Assembly (NCBI RefSeq): GCF_030817415.1
Contig: NZ_JAUSZI010000002.1
Coordinates: 4,092,001 to 4,156,000 of the forward strand
Source: Streptomyces umbrinus
Lineage (GTDB): Bacteria; Actinomycetota; Actinomycetes; Streptomycetales; Streptomycetaceae
Direction of reading: 5' to 3'
DNA: 64,000 nucleotides
Within the stretch, counting starts at the first letter, position 1, and each line of letters begins with the position of its first letter. The position numbers and the translations under genes were made by a program. This document shows, one piece after another, positions 1 through 7,965 of this stretch. Under the pieces are notes generated by a model, which was not told where the DNA came from, did no database searches, and saw only the letters and a list, made by a program, of their open reading frames with translations.

Positions 1-560
1 CGGAGGCCCGCCGGGCGCTGGACCGCATGCCCGTGGACCTGCTCCTCCTGGACCTCCACCTGCCGGACGTGCACGGCCTGCAGCTGGCCCGCTCGCTGCG
101 CGCCGCCGGCCACCACGCGGACGTCATCGCGGTGACCTCGGCGCGCGACCTGACGGTGGTGCGGGAGGGGGTGTCGCTGGGAGTGGTGCAGTACGTACTG
201 AAACCGTTCACCTTCGCCACCCTCCGTGACCGCCTCGTGCGCTACGCCGAGTTCCACGCGGCGGCCGGCGAGGCCAGCGGGCAGGACGAGGTCGACCGCG
301 CCCTCGCCACCCTCCGGGCTCCCGGTCCGGCGGCCCTGCCCAAAGGGCTCAGCGCCCCCACGCTGGAGCGCGTGACCCGCGCCCTGCGCGACTCCGACGA
401 GGGCCTGACCGCGACAGGCGTCGCCGAGGCCGTCGGCATCTCCCGGATCACGGCCCGGCGCTATCTGGAGCACCTGGTGGACGCGGGGAGAGCGGGGCGC
501 AGTCCTCAGTACGGTCAGGTGGGGAGACCTGAGCTGCAGTACCGGTGGGTGAAGGGCTAG
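1..560 (+). CDS. Response regulator, CitB/DcuR type (5' end cut by window)
   Basis: This is the C-terminal part of a two-component response regulator that is already open at the window edge (frame starts at base 3). The first visible residues are the end of a receiver domain: a phospho-acceptor strand LLLLDLHLPD, a conserved Thr/Ser strand (VIAVTSA) and the switch Lys in LKPF. A linker of about 40 residues follows, then a helix-turn-helix with GISRITARRYLEHL. That pattern is typical of CitB/DcuR/CitT regulators, which control transport or use of di- and tricarboxylates. The partner kinase should lie to the left of the window. The stop at 560 faces the next gene, which is convergent. Confidence 0.85.
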   Translation, partial: EARRALDRMPVDLLLLDLHLPDVHGLQLARSLRAAGHHADVIAVTSARDLTVVREGVSLGVVQYVLKPFTFATLRDRLVRYAEFHAAAGEASGQDEVDRALATLRAPGPAALPKGLSAPTLERVTRALRDSDEGLTATGVAEAVGISRITARRYLEHLVDAGRAGRSPQYGQVGRPELQYRWVKG

Positions 561-595
561 CCGGACGGGGTCTTCGTACCCGAGAGGTACGTCGG

Positions 596-1042
596 TCATC
601 GCCGTCCCGGGCCGAACACCCCGGCGTACAACACGACTTGGACCGCCGGCCCCACCACCACCAGCGCCTCGATCACGGACAGCACCTGCAGCCCCCGGCC
701 GACCTGCCCGCCGGCCCAGTACACGACGAGTCCCGCCAACGGCACGACGCAGAAGGCCAGTAGATCGACCCCGCACTGGATCGCCTTCCGTGATGTGCGA
801 CGGGTGTCGGCGCGGTGGGCGGCCTCCCAGCCGAAGGCCGCCGATCGCTCGATCTGCGCGAGGTCGGCCGGCCGGGGGCTCAAGTCGCCCCGTACATACG
901 CCCCGATCGCCGAGATCTTCTCGTCGTTCACGAGGTGGGTCCACCCGAGCACGACGCACACGGGCGGAAGCGCCGGCAGCATGGAGGTCTCTCCGGCCTG
1001 TGCCGAGGCGGCGGCCACGGCGGTCACGTCCTGTTCCGGCAT
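596..1042 (-). CDS. Hypothetical small membrane protein
   Basis: The 148-residue product has a soluble N-terminal part and two hydrophobic segments near residues 92-112 and 117-140, so it is probably a two-pass inner-membrane protein. I do not recognise a domain. It is convergent with the response regulator and divergent from the sugar-transport operon, so it is likely transcribed alone. Codon use matches the neighbours, which supports a real gene. Confidence 0.6.
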   Translation of the reverse strand: MPEQDVTAVAAASAQAGETSMLPALPPVCVVLGWTHLVNDEKISAIGAYVRGDLSPRPADLAQIERSAAFGWEAAHRADTRRTSRKAIQCGVDLLAFCVVPLAGLVVYWAGGQVGRGLQVLSVIEALVVVGPAVQVVLYAGVFGPGRR

Positions 1043-1148
1043 TTCGCGCTCCCTTCAGGACGCCCGACACCCCGCCGCGAGGGCGGCTCGGCAGTACCTT
1101 GAGTGCGCGCGACCACACGCACTGTGTCGGACTGATCATGCAAAGTCA

Positions 1149-1178
1149 TTGACCTGGCTGGACCAGTCCTCTTAGGTT
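1149..1178 (+). promoter_or_regulatory. Promoter of the sugar ABC operon with a dre-like site in the spacer
   Basis: A -35-like TTGACC (1149-1154) and a -10-like TAGGTT (1173-1178) are separated by 18 bases, about 50 bases before the lipoprotein start. The spacer contains CTGGCTGGACCAGT (1154-1167). On the minus strand this reads ACTGGTCCAGCCAG and agrees with about 10 of 14 positions of the known DasR dre consensus (ACTGGTCTAGACCA). Promoter assignment is by eye; DasR control is only a suggestion. Confidence 0.5.
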
Positions 1179-1231
1179 CTCGTGCAGCCCAACCCGGCCA
1201 CAAAGATGTCGGCCAGCAGGAGGTTGTACCC

Positions 1232-2599
1232 GTGCGCCCCACAGCCGTTCCACTTCTCCTCGCCACCCTGCTCACCGCCACCGCGCTCAGTGCCTGCGGC
1301 AGCGAATCCGGAAGTGATCCGGACACGGTGAAGATCTCCTTCAAACAGTCGACGGACAACTCCATCAAGGTGATGGACACGTATCTCGCCGACATCAAGG
1401 AGCAGTTCGAGAAGGCCAACCCGGGCAAGAGAGTGGAGCTCGTCCCGATCAAGGCCCCGGACTCGGAGTACTACACGAAGCTCCAGCAGGTGCTCCGCTC
1501 GCCGAAGACGGCCCCGGACCTGGTCTACGAGGACACGTTCCTCATCAACTCCGACATCACGAGCGGATACCTCAAGCCTCTGGACCCGTATCTCGCCAAG
1601 TGGGACGACTGGAGCCAGTTCATCGACACGGCGAAGGAGGCGGCGCAGGCCCAGGACGGGAAGACGTACGGCGTGCCCGACGGAACCGACACCCGGGGCC
1701 TCTGGTTCGACAAGGCGATATTCAAGAAGGCCGGGCTCCCCGCCGACTGGCAGCCGACGAACTGGGCGGACATCCTCGACGCGGCCCGCGCGATCAAGGC
1801 GAAGGTCCCCGGCGTCATCCCCATGAACATCTACACGGGCAAGCCCGCGGGTGAAGCGGCCACCATGCAGGGCTTCGAGATGCTCCTCTACGGGACGGCC
1901 AGCGGGGCCAACGAGAGCCCCCTCTACGACCCGGCGTCCAAGAAGTGGATCACGGGTAGCCAGGGCTTCAAGGACTCTCTCGAATTCGTCGAGACGGTCT
2001 TCAAGGAGAAGCTCGGCCCGGACGTCTCGGACGCCCTCGACCCGAACATCGCGACCAGGGTCCGCGGCGAGTTCCTCCCCAAGGGCAAGCTCGGCATCAA
2101 CCTCGACGGCTCCTGGCTCCCCCAGGACTGGCTGGAGGGCAGCGGCCACGAATGGCCGGAGTGGTCCGAGAAGCTGGGCCTCGCGTACATGCCGACGCAG
2201 ACCGGCCAGGCGCCGAGCAAGGTGAGCATGTCGGGCGGCTGGACCTGGGCGATCCCGAGCAAGGCCGGCAACCCCGACCTGGCCTTCGAGTTCATCAAGA
2301 CGATGCAGACGAAGGCGAACGCCCAGAAGTGGTACATCGCCAACTCCGGCATCTCCGTGCGCACGGACGTGGCCGAGGACCCGGCGTACGTGAAGGCGCA
2401 GCCCGGCATCAAGTTCTTCACGGACCTGGTGGCCAGCACGCACTACCGCCCCGCGTATCCCGCGTACCCGAAGGTCTCGACGGCCATCCAGGAGGCGATG
2501 GAGGGCGTGACGACGGGCGACAGCTCGGTCGCGGAGGCGGCGAAGGGGTACGACGAGGAGCTGAAGACGGCCACGGACAACCAGGTCATCAAGAAATGA
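1232..2599 (+). CDS. Extracellular solute-binding lipoprotein of a carbohydrate ABC importer
   Basis: This is the substrate-binding subunit of a CUT1-type sugar importer (SBP family 1), 455 residues. It starts at GTG, 9 bases after a strong CAGGAGG. The first 22 residues form a lipoprotein signal with lipobox L-S-A-C (Cys22), so the mature protein should be anchored outside the membrane. The rest has the usual features of the family, for example the TYGVPDGTDTRGLWFDKAIFKK-type hinge region near residues 145-170 and a GGWTWAIPSKAGNP segment near 335. Two permease genes follow in the same direction. Substrate cannot be told from sequence. Confidence 0.9.
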   Translation: MRPTAVPLLLATLLTATALSACGSESGSDPDTVKISFKQSTDNSIKVMDTYLADIKEQFEKANPGKRVELVPIKAPDSEYYTKLQQVLRSPKTAPDLVYEDTFLINSDITSGYLKPLDPYLAKWDDWSQFIDTAKEAAQAQDGKTYGVPDGTDTRGLWFDKAIFKKAGLPADWQPTNWADILDAARAIKAKVPGVIPMNIYTGKPAGEAATMQGFEMLLYGTASGANESPLYDPASKKWITGSQGFKDSLEFVETVFKEKLGPDVSDALDPNIATRVRGEFLPKGKLGINLDGSWLPQDWLEGSGHEWPEWSEKLGLAYMPTQTGQAPSKVSMSGGWTWAIPSKAGNPDLAFEFIKTMQTKANAQKWYIANSGISVRTDVAEDPAYVKAQPGIKFFTDLVASTHYRPAYPAYPKVSTAIQEAMEGVTTGDSSVAEAAKGYDEELKTATDNQVIKK

Positions 2600-2673
2600 C
2601 CGGGGTTCGGAAGCACCGGAGCCGGGTCCCGGCCCGCCCGCGCCGGAAGACGACCGGCCGCACCAGAGGATGA

Positions 2674-3642
2674 GTGAGAAATGATCAGCCGCTCATGACC
2701 TCCGCACCTCCGGCGGGCCCCGGCGTGGTGAAGACCGCGCCGGGCCCGACCGCCCCACCGTCCACGCCCGGCGGCCGCCGCGATGTCCGCCGTGTCCTGA
2801 CGCGGGCGCTGCCCCTCTCTCCCGCCGTCGTCCTGCTGCTTCTCTTCCTCGCCGGGCCCATCGCGTACTGCGTGTACATCGCCTTCACGGATCTCCAGCT
2901 CACCGGTCAGGCCGAGTCGTCGTTCATCGGCTTCGACAACTTCCGGGCCGCGTTCAAGGACGACGCGTTCCTCAACGCCGTATGGCTGACGCTGGTGTTC
3001 ACGGTGCTGAGTTCCCTGATCGGTCAGAACACGCTCGGCCTGAGCCTGGCCGTACTGATGCAGCGCGCGTCGAAGCCGGTCCGTACGGTCACCGGCGGCA
3101 TCGTCATCGCCGCCTGGGTGCTGCCGGAGGTCGTGGCGGGATTCCTGCTCTACGCCTTCTTCCGCCGGGAGGGCACGCTGAACGCCGTCCTGGACTGGCT
3201 CCATCTCCCGTCCCAGAACTGGCTGTTCACGCTGCCGATCCTCGCGGTGTCCTTCGCGAACGTCTGGCGGGGAACGGCTTTCTCGATGCTGGTCTACTCG
3301 GCGGCCCTGAACGAGATCCCGAAGGAGATCACGGAGGCGGCGGAGGTCGACGGCGCCGGCGGCTGGCGGCGGATGTGGCACATCACGCTGCCGATGATCC
3401 GCCGTTCCATCGGTACGAACCTGATGCTGAACACCCTCCAGACCCTCTCGGTCTTCGGTCTGATCTGGGTGATGACGAGAGGCGGCCCGGGAAACCGCAG
3501 CCAGACGCTCCCGCTCTTCATGTACGAACAGGCCTTCCAGAAGAGCATGATCGGCTACGGAACGGCCGTGGCCCTGCTCCTTCTGGTGGTCGGCTCGCTC
3601 TTCTCCCTGGTCTATATGCGCCTGCTGCGGACGGAGGTCTGA
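2674..3642 (+). CDS. Carbohydrate ABC transporter permease 1 (MalF type)
   Basis: Integral membrane permease of about 320 residues with six predicted membrane segments. It carries the cytoplasmic EAA loop (EAAEVDGAGGWRRMWHITLP), which docks onto the ATPase. The exact start is unclear: GTG 2674 sits only 3 bases after GAGGA, while ATG 2695 has no good ribosome-binding site. A tiny MSEK reading frame (ATG 2670) overlaps the GTG. It lies 74 bases after the binding-protein gene and one base before permease 2, so the three genes form an operon. Confidence 0.9.
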   Translation: MRNDQPLMTSAPPAGPGVVKTAPGPTAPPSTPGGRRDVRRVLTRALPLSPAVVLLLLFLAGPIAYCVYIAFTDLQLTGQAESSFIGFDNFRAAFKDDAFLNAVWLTLVFTVLSSLIGQNTLGLSLAVLMQRASKPVRTVTGGIVIAAWVLPEVVAGFLLYAFFRREGTLNAVLDWLHLPSQNWLFTLPILAVSFANVWRGTAFSMLVYSAALNEIPKEITEAAEVDGAGGWRRMWHITLPMIRRSIGTNLMLNTLQTLSVFGLIWVMTRGGPGNRSQTLPLFMYEQAFQKSMIGYGTAVALLLLVVGSLFSLVYMRLLRTEV

Positions 3643-3643
3643 C

Positions 3644-4489
3644 ATGCCCGGCAGTACGACCCTCGTGTCCCGCCGCAACAGCCGCCGCTACGCCGCCGAC
3701 GCGGGCCTTCTCTTCGTGGCGGCCGCGTTCGTCCTCCCCCTCGCCTGGGTCCTCCTCTCGTCGGTGGACCCGAAGGCCGACCTGTTGGTGAAGGTCCCCG
3801 ACGGCGTCACCCTCGACAACTTCGACGCGGTCCTGAAGCCGGACATCACGTTCACGCCCCTCCTCAACAGCCTGATTCTGTGCGGCGGGGCGACGCTGCT
3901 GACGGTGGTGTGCGCGGCCCTGGCCGCCTACCCGCTGTCCCGGTTCCGCTCCCGCCTCAACCGCCCCTTCCTCCTGACGATCCTCTTCGCGACGAGCCTG
4001 CCGATCACGGCGATCATGGTTCCCGTGTACGCGCTGTTCGTTCAGGTGGACCTGATCGACACGATGCAGGGCACGATCTTCTTCTTCGCCGCGTCCCAAC
4101 TGCCCTTTGCCATCTGGCTGATGAAGAACTTCATGGACGGCGTACCGAAGGAACTGGAGGAGGCGGCCTGGACGGACGGCGCGTCCTCGTTCCAGTCCCT
4201 CCTGCGGATCGTGCTGCCACTGATGGGCCCCGGCGTGGCCGTGGTCACCGTCTTCTCGTTCGTGATGATGTGGGGCAACTTCTTCGTCCCCTTCATGCTC
4301 CTGCTGACCCCGGACCAGATGCCGGCATCGGTGAGCATCAACGACTTCTTCGGAAACCGCGGAACGGTGGTGTACGGGCAACTGGCCGCGTTCTCGATCA
4401 TCTACTCGACGCCGGTGGTCCTGCTGTACGTGCTGGTGGCGAGGCGGCTGGGCGGAGGGTTCGCGCTGGGTGGGGCGGTCAAGGGGTGA
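3644..4489 (+). CDS. Carbohydrate ABC transporter permease 2 (MalG type)
   Basis: The second membrane subunit of the importer, 281 residues, has six hydrophobic segments and the EAA motif EEAAWTDGASSFQSLLRIVLP near residues 168-188. The start ATG follows the TGA of permease 1 after one base, implying translational coupling. No ATPase gene follows. In Streptomyces many CUT1 importers are known to borrow the shared ATPase MsiK, which is the simplest explanation here. The next gene is convergent. Confidence 0.9.
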   Translation: MPGSTTLVSRRNSRRYAADAGLLFVAAAFVLPLAWVLLSSVDPKADLLVKVPDGVTLDNFDAVLKPDITFTPLLNSLILCGGATLLTVVCAALAAYPLSRFRSRLNRPFLLTILFATSLPITAIMVPVYALFVQVDLIDTMQGTIFFFAASQLPFAIWLMKNFMDGVPKELEEAAWTDGASSFQSLLRIVLPLMGPGVAVVTVFSFVMMWGNFFVPFMLLLTPDQMPASVSINDFFGNRGTVVYGQLAAFSIIYSTPVVLLYVLVARRLGGGFALGGAVKG

Positions 4490-4531
4490 GGGGGCATGAA
4501 GGGGACAGGGTTACCCCGCCCCTTGAGGCCG

Positions 4532-5056
4532 TCAACCCACGGGCGAAGTGGCGAAGTCGTGCCAGGTCGCGGCTGTGCGGCTGGTCTGCTTGAGCAGCCG
4601 GGCCGGTCCGGGCGAGGCGGGCCAGAACTGGAGGAGGTAGCGGTCGTCCGTCTGGGGCTCGTCGTCCTCCCGGACGTTCTTGCTCCGGCCGTCGTCCATG
4701 CCGGAGGCGCAGTACCGCACGCGGTAGTCGCGCTCCTCCAGGCCCAGCTCCCACCAGTCCTTCCCGTTCCACTGCCGCAACTTCGTCTCCTGCGACACCG
4801 GCCGGAACGGGACCTCCACGATCTCCTCCCACGTCTCGTCCAGCTCGGGCCGGCTGTCATGCAGCTCGGCGGTCAGGTCGACGCCGCCGATCCACAGACC
4901 GGTCAGCAGAAGCAGCGTCCCGTCCGTCCCGCCCCCGCAGAGCCCGACACCCTCCTGCCCGGCGAAGGCGTCATGCAGGTCGCATTCGTCCTCGCCGCTC
5001 TCCACGAAGATCTGCCCGTAGTCGACACGCACCTCGTCATCGACAAGCACCTTCAT
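4532..5056 (-). CDS. Hypothetical protein
   Basis: A 174-residue acidic, Trp-rich soluble protein with no signal peptide or membrane segment. The N-terminal MKVLVDDEVRVDYGQIFVES pattern resembles small immunity-like or effector-associated proteins of actinomycetes, but I do not recognise a defined family. It is convergent with the ABC operon and appears to stand alone. Confidence 0.6.
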   Translation of the reverse strand: MKVLVDDEVRVDYGQIFVESGEDECDLHDAFAGQEGVGLCGGGTDGTLLLLTGLWIGGVDLTAELHDSRPELDETWEEIVEVPFRPVSQETKLRQWNGKDWWELGLEERDYRVRYCASGMDDGRSKNVREDDEPQTDDRYLLQFWPASPGPARLLKQTSRTAATWHDFATSPVG

Positions 5057-5164
5057 TGAACCCGCCTTCGTCTGGGCCGACTTGGCCTCAGATCCTGTCA
5101 GTCGGCACCGACAACGGGACGGGCGGGGAGCCGGGCCGGCCTCACTCGGGAAGGCGGCCCGACA

Positions 5165-5629
5165 TCACTCGGCGGGTTCGGAAGCCTCCGGAAGCACCCC
5201 GGGACGGAACTTCTCCACGCCCACCACATGCCGCACCCGCGTCGGCTCGATCAGGATCATCACGCGCCGCTCTCCCGGCAGCAGCCACGGATACCGGTCC
5301 TCGCCGATGTACTTCAGAGTGAGCCGGTCCATGGCCCGCTCGGCCACCTCGCCCTCGACGAAGCGGACGACCTGCCCCCGGATCTCCACCCGGTCATAGG
5401 GGTTCTCGGTGTCGTGATGGGACAGGGAAACGAACGGATTGCGCCGAAGATTCTCCTCCTTCACGCGGCCCATCGACGTGTTGACCATGACGTACTCGCC
5501 TTCGAGGTCCGCCCACATGGGCGACACCTGCGGTGATCCGTCCGCGCCCACGGTCGCCAGATGCCAGAAGTTCGGCGCCAGCAGTCGCTCGCGAATATGC
5601 CCTTCGATCCTGCTCACGGCGCTTGCCAC
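5165..5629 (-). CDS. PPOX-class (pyridoxamine-phosphate-oxidase fold) flavin/F420-dependent oxidoreductase
   Basis: A 154-residue split beta-barrel protein. The segment LATVGADGSPQVSPMW followed by VNTSMGRVKEENLRRNPFVS is the hallmark of the PPOX/Rv1155-like class, which binds FMN or F420 and reduces small substrates. I chose GTG 5629 because the family motif begins about 20 residues later. An upstream in-frame extension is possible but has no homology-like character. The gene is divergent from the helix-turn-helix gene. Confidence 0.8.
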   Translation of the reverse strand: MASAVSRIEGHIRERLLAPNFWHLATVGADGSPQVSPMWADLEGEYVMVNTSMGRVKEENLRRNPFVSLSHHDTENPYDRVEIRGQVVRFVEGEVAERAMDRLTLKYIGEDRYPWLLPGERRVMILIEPTRVRHVVGVEKFRPGVLPEASEPAE

Positions 5630-5825
5630 CTTCGATCCGTCCGTCCGACTCGTCCGCACGAGCCCCTGCCCGACATCCTGATCTCCACACGGCCCGGCCA
5701 CCAGCTGATCTTCGGCCACCCCGAACAGGCCTCGGACAGACATCCGAAACCGTAGGTTCACACGATCCGTATTCCTGGCCGAACAGACCGTAGTCACCGC
5801 AGCCCCGCACCCATACGTTGTGCGC

Positions 5826-6533
5826 GTGCACCAACCGTCGGCCCAACAGCCCACCCCGCCCTTCGACGCCCCGGCCGCCCGCAAACTGCGCCTCGCCCTG
5901 CGCATGGGGCCCGAGCATGTCGCGTACGGCATGCAGGCCTCGTTCGGACTGCCCTATGTCACCCCGGACCTGGTCGTCGCCTGGGAGCGGGGCATAGCCG
6001 CACCGAGCAATACCGAACTCACCGCGCTCGCGGGCGTGTTGTGGTGCTCGCCGGGCGATCTCATCGGCGCGCCGCGGACGTTGCGCGAGCACCGCATCGC
6101 GCGCGGTCTCGCGGCCGAGGACGTCGCGCGCGCCGTCGGGCTCGAACTCCTCGTGTACGTAGGGATGGAGGAGGCCGACGAGTGGCGCGGCAACGAGCGT
6201 CAGTCCTCGGCGCTCTCCGAGGTGCTCGACCTCTCCCTGGCGGACCTCGTCACGGTCACGGGCCACGAGACGAAGCTGGCGGAGATGCTGCGCAACGCCG
6301 TGACGACCCGCTGGCAGGCGTACGTACGCCCGGTGGGCAAGCTGCTGCCGCTGGACCGGCGCCTCGTGGGTGATGTGCTGCGGGCGCTGCACACCGAGTA
6401 CCAGGGCCAGATGGTGGCCACGCTGAGCTGGAGCGGCGGGGCGGCCGCCGGTGAGGCCGACGACGCGGGCCGGGACTTCCTGGACCGGATCGTCGACCGC
6501 TTCTGGTCGGTGGTCCAGCGCAACAGCGTCTGA
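5826..6533 (+). CDS. Helix-turn-helix DNA-binding protein (Xre-like)
   Basis: A soluble protein of about 235 residues. It contains two Xre-like stretches: residues 15-75, with LRLALRMGPEHVAYGM and a WERG turn, and residues 82-135, with LREHRIARGLAAEDVARAVGL. A C-terminal helical domain follows. This is the layout of a transcriptional regulator with duplicated HTH units. GTG 5826 lies 6 bases after TACGTT (5814-5819), suggesting a leaderless mRNA; GTG 5820 is an alternative start. It is convergent with pfkA. Confidence 0.7.
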   Translation: MHQPSAQQPTPPFDAPAARKLRLALRMGPEHVAYGMQASFGLPYVTPDLVVAWERGIAAPSNTELTALAGVLWCSPGDLIGAPRTLREHRIARGLAAEDVARAVGLELLVYVGMEEADEWRGNERQSSALSEVLDLSLADLVTVTGHETKLAEMLRNAVTTRWQAYVRPVGKLLPLDRRLVGDVLRALHTEYQGQMVATLSWSGGAAAGEADDAGRDFLDRIVDRFWSVVQRNSV

Positions 6534-6616
6534 CAGCGGTTGACAGGGGTTGCCGAGAAGCCCCGGACCGGCAGGGCAGGCCCGTAGCGACCGCTCGGGC
6601 CGGCCCGCGACGCCCC

Positions 6617-6663
6617 CTGAACAACCGGTCTTCTGAACAACCGGTCTTCTGGAAGCCGATCTT
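6617..6663. repeat. Short tandem repeat between convergent genes
   Basis: Two identical 16-base units CTGAACAACCGGTCTT (6617-6632, 6633-6648) are followed by a degenerate third copy (6649-6663) that abuts the pfkA stop codon. This looks like local replication slippage in the 3' flank; no function is evident. Confidence 0.7.
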
Positions 6664-7689
6664 CTAGAAGACCGACTCCGCCTCGTCCATCCGGTCCTTC
6701 GGGACCGTCTTGAGCTCGGTGGTCGCCTCCGCCAGCGGCACCATCACGACGTCCGTGCCGCGCAGCGCGGTCATCCGGCCGAAGTCGGACCGGTGCGCGG
6801 CCTCGACCGCGTGCCATCCGAAGCGCGTCGCCAGCACCCGGTCGTACGCGGTCGGCGTGCCGCCGCGCTGGATGTGGCCGAGGATGACCGGCTTGGCCTC
6901 CTTGCCGAGGCGGCGCTCCAGTTCGTAGGCGAGCGCCGTGCCGATGCCCTGGAAGCGCTCGTGGCCGAACTGGTCGATCGCTCCGTGGCCGTAGTCCATG
7001 GTGCCCTCGGCGGGATGGGCACCCTCGGCGACGCAGACGACGGCGAACTTCTTGCCGCGCGCGAAGCGTTCCTCGACCATCTTGACCAGGTCGGCCGGGT
7101 CGAAGGCCCGCTCGGGCAGGCAGATGCCGTGGGCGCCGGCGGCCATGCCGGACTCCAGGGCGATCCAGCCGGCGTGCCGGCCCATGACCTCGACGACCAT
7201 CACCCGCTGGTGGGACTCGGCGGTCGTCTTGAGGCGGTCCATCGCCTCGGTGGCGACACCGACCGCGGTGTCGAAACCGAAGGTGCGGTCCGTCGACGAG
7301 ATGTCGTTGTCGATCGTCTTGGGGACGCCGACCACCGGCAGGCCCGCGTCCGACAGCATGCGCGCCGCCGTCAGGGTGCCCTCGCCGCCGATCGGGATCA
7401 GCACGTCGATGCCGAACTCGCGGGCCATGTCCTGCGCGTTCTCGCAGGCCTCGCGGAGGCGGTCGCGCTGGAGGCGGGAGGAGCCGAGGATGGTGCCGCC
7501 GCGGGCGAGGATGCCGCTGACGGCGTCGAGGTCGAGGCCCCGGTAGTGGCCTTCGAGCAGTCCGGCGTAGCCGTCCTCGAAGCCGATGACCTCGTCGCCG
7601 TAGTTCGTGACGGCTCGGTGCACGACCGACCGGATCACTGCGTTCAGCCCCGGGCAGTCGCCGCCTGCGGTGAGAACTCCGATGCGCAT
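6664..7689 (-). CDS. pfkA: 6-phosphofructokinase
   Basis: Phosphorylates fructose 6-phosphate to fructose 1,6-bisphosphate, the committed step of glycolysis. The 341-residue product has the family motifs GGDCPGLN (residues 9-16), GGEGT (101-105), PKTIDND (123-129, catalytic Asp127) and MGRHAGW (169-175). Gly104 and TIDND point to the ATP-dependent actinomycete form rather than a PPi enzyme. ATG 7689 is preceded by an AGGAGA site and starts exactly at the family's usual N-terminus (MRIGVLTAGG). It is divergent from pta-ackA, so glycolysis and acetate genes share one intergenic region. Confidence 0.95.
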   Translation of the reverse strand: MRIGVLTAGGDCPGLNAVIRSVVHRAVTNYGDEVIGFEDGYAGLLEGHYRGLDLDAVSGILARGGTILGSSRLQRDRLREACENAQDMAREFGIDVLIPIGGEGTLTAARMLSDAGLPVVGVPKTIDNDISSTDRTFGFDTAVGVATEAMDRLKTTAESHQRVMVVEVMGRHAGWIALESGMAAGAHGICLPERAFDPADLVKMVEERFARGKKFAVVCVAEGAHPAEGTMDYGHGAIDQFGHERFQGIGTALAYELERRLGKEAKPVILGHIQRGGTPTAYDRVLATRFGWHAVEAAHRSDFGRMTALRGTDVVMVPLAEATTELKTVPKDRMDEAESVF

Positions 7690-7909
7690 CGTGCTGTGTC
7701 TCCTGCTCGCTGTTGGGCTGTTTCTCCTGTGGTACCTGAGAGCCAGTCCGATTGTTTCATGGGCGACAGGGGGGCGCTGTCCGCGCCCTTCGCGCCTGCG
7801 CACGCCCCAGGCGCGCCCCTCAAGCCCCCGCTCCCCCTCGGCGGAGCCGCCGTCCGCCCCCTGCCGTGACGGGCGCCCTAACCATGCCCGGAGGTATTGT
7901 CAAGAGGGC

Positions 7910-7936
7910 ACAGCCGATGATAACGGCTGTCTTTTT
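7910..7936 (+). promoter_or_regulatory. Hairpin plus T-run in the pta leader (possible attenuator)
   Basis: ACAGCCG (7910-7916) and CGGCTGT (7924-7930) form a 7-bp stem with a 7-base loop, directly followed by CTTTTTACC. U-tracts are rare in this genome. The hairpin lies just downstream of a -10-like TATTGT (7895-7900) and 36 bases before the pta GTG, so it would be in the 5' leader. It could attenuate or terminate transcription; this is inference from shape. Confidence 0.4.
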
Positions 7937-7965
7937 ACCGCTATCGGAGGAAACGGAGAGCACGC

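Noticed and set aside
2670..2684. A five-codon frame (MSEK) overlapping the permease 1 start, considered as a leader peptide
   Set aside because: It is too short and has no regulatory codons or following hairpin. It more likely reflects an uncertain start codon.
5630..5932. N-terminal extension of the PPOX protein to an upstream ATG
   Set aside because: The added 100 residues are Arg/Gly-rich, show no family likeness and run across the promoter of the divergent gene.
7917..7965. A small upstream reading frame starting at ATG 7917 with an in-frame TTA, before pta
   Set aside because: It has no separate stop before pta and no ribosome-binding site at a good distance. The bases are better explained as a leader hairpin.
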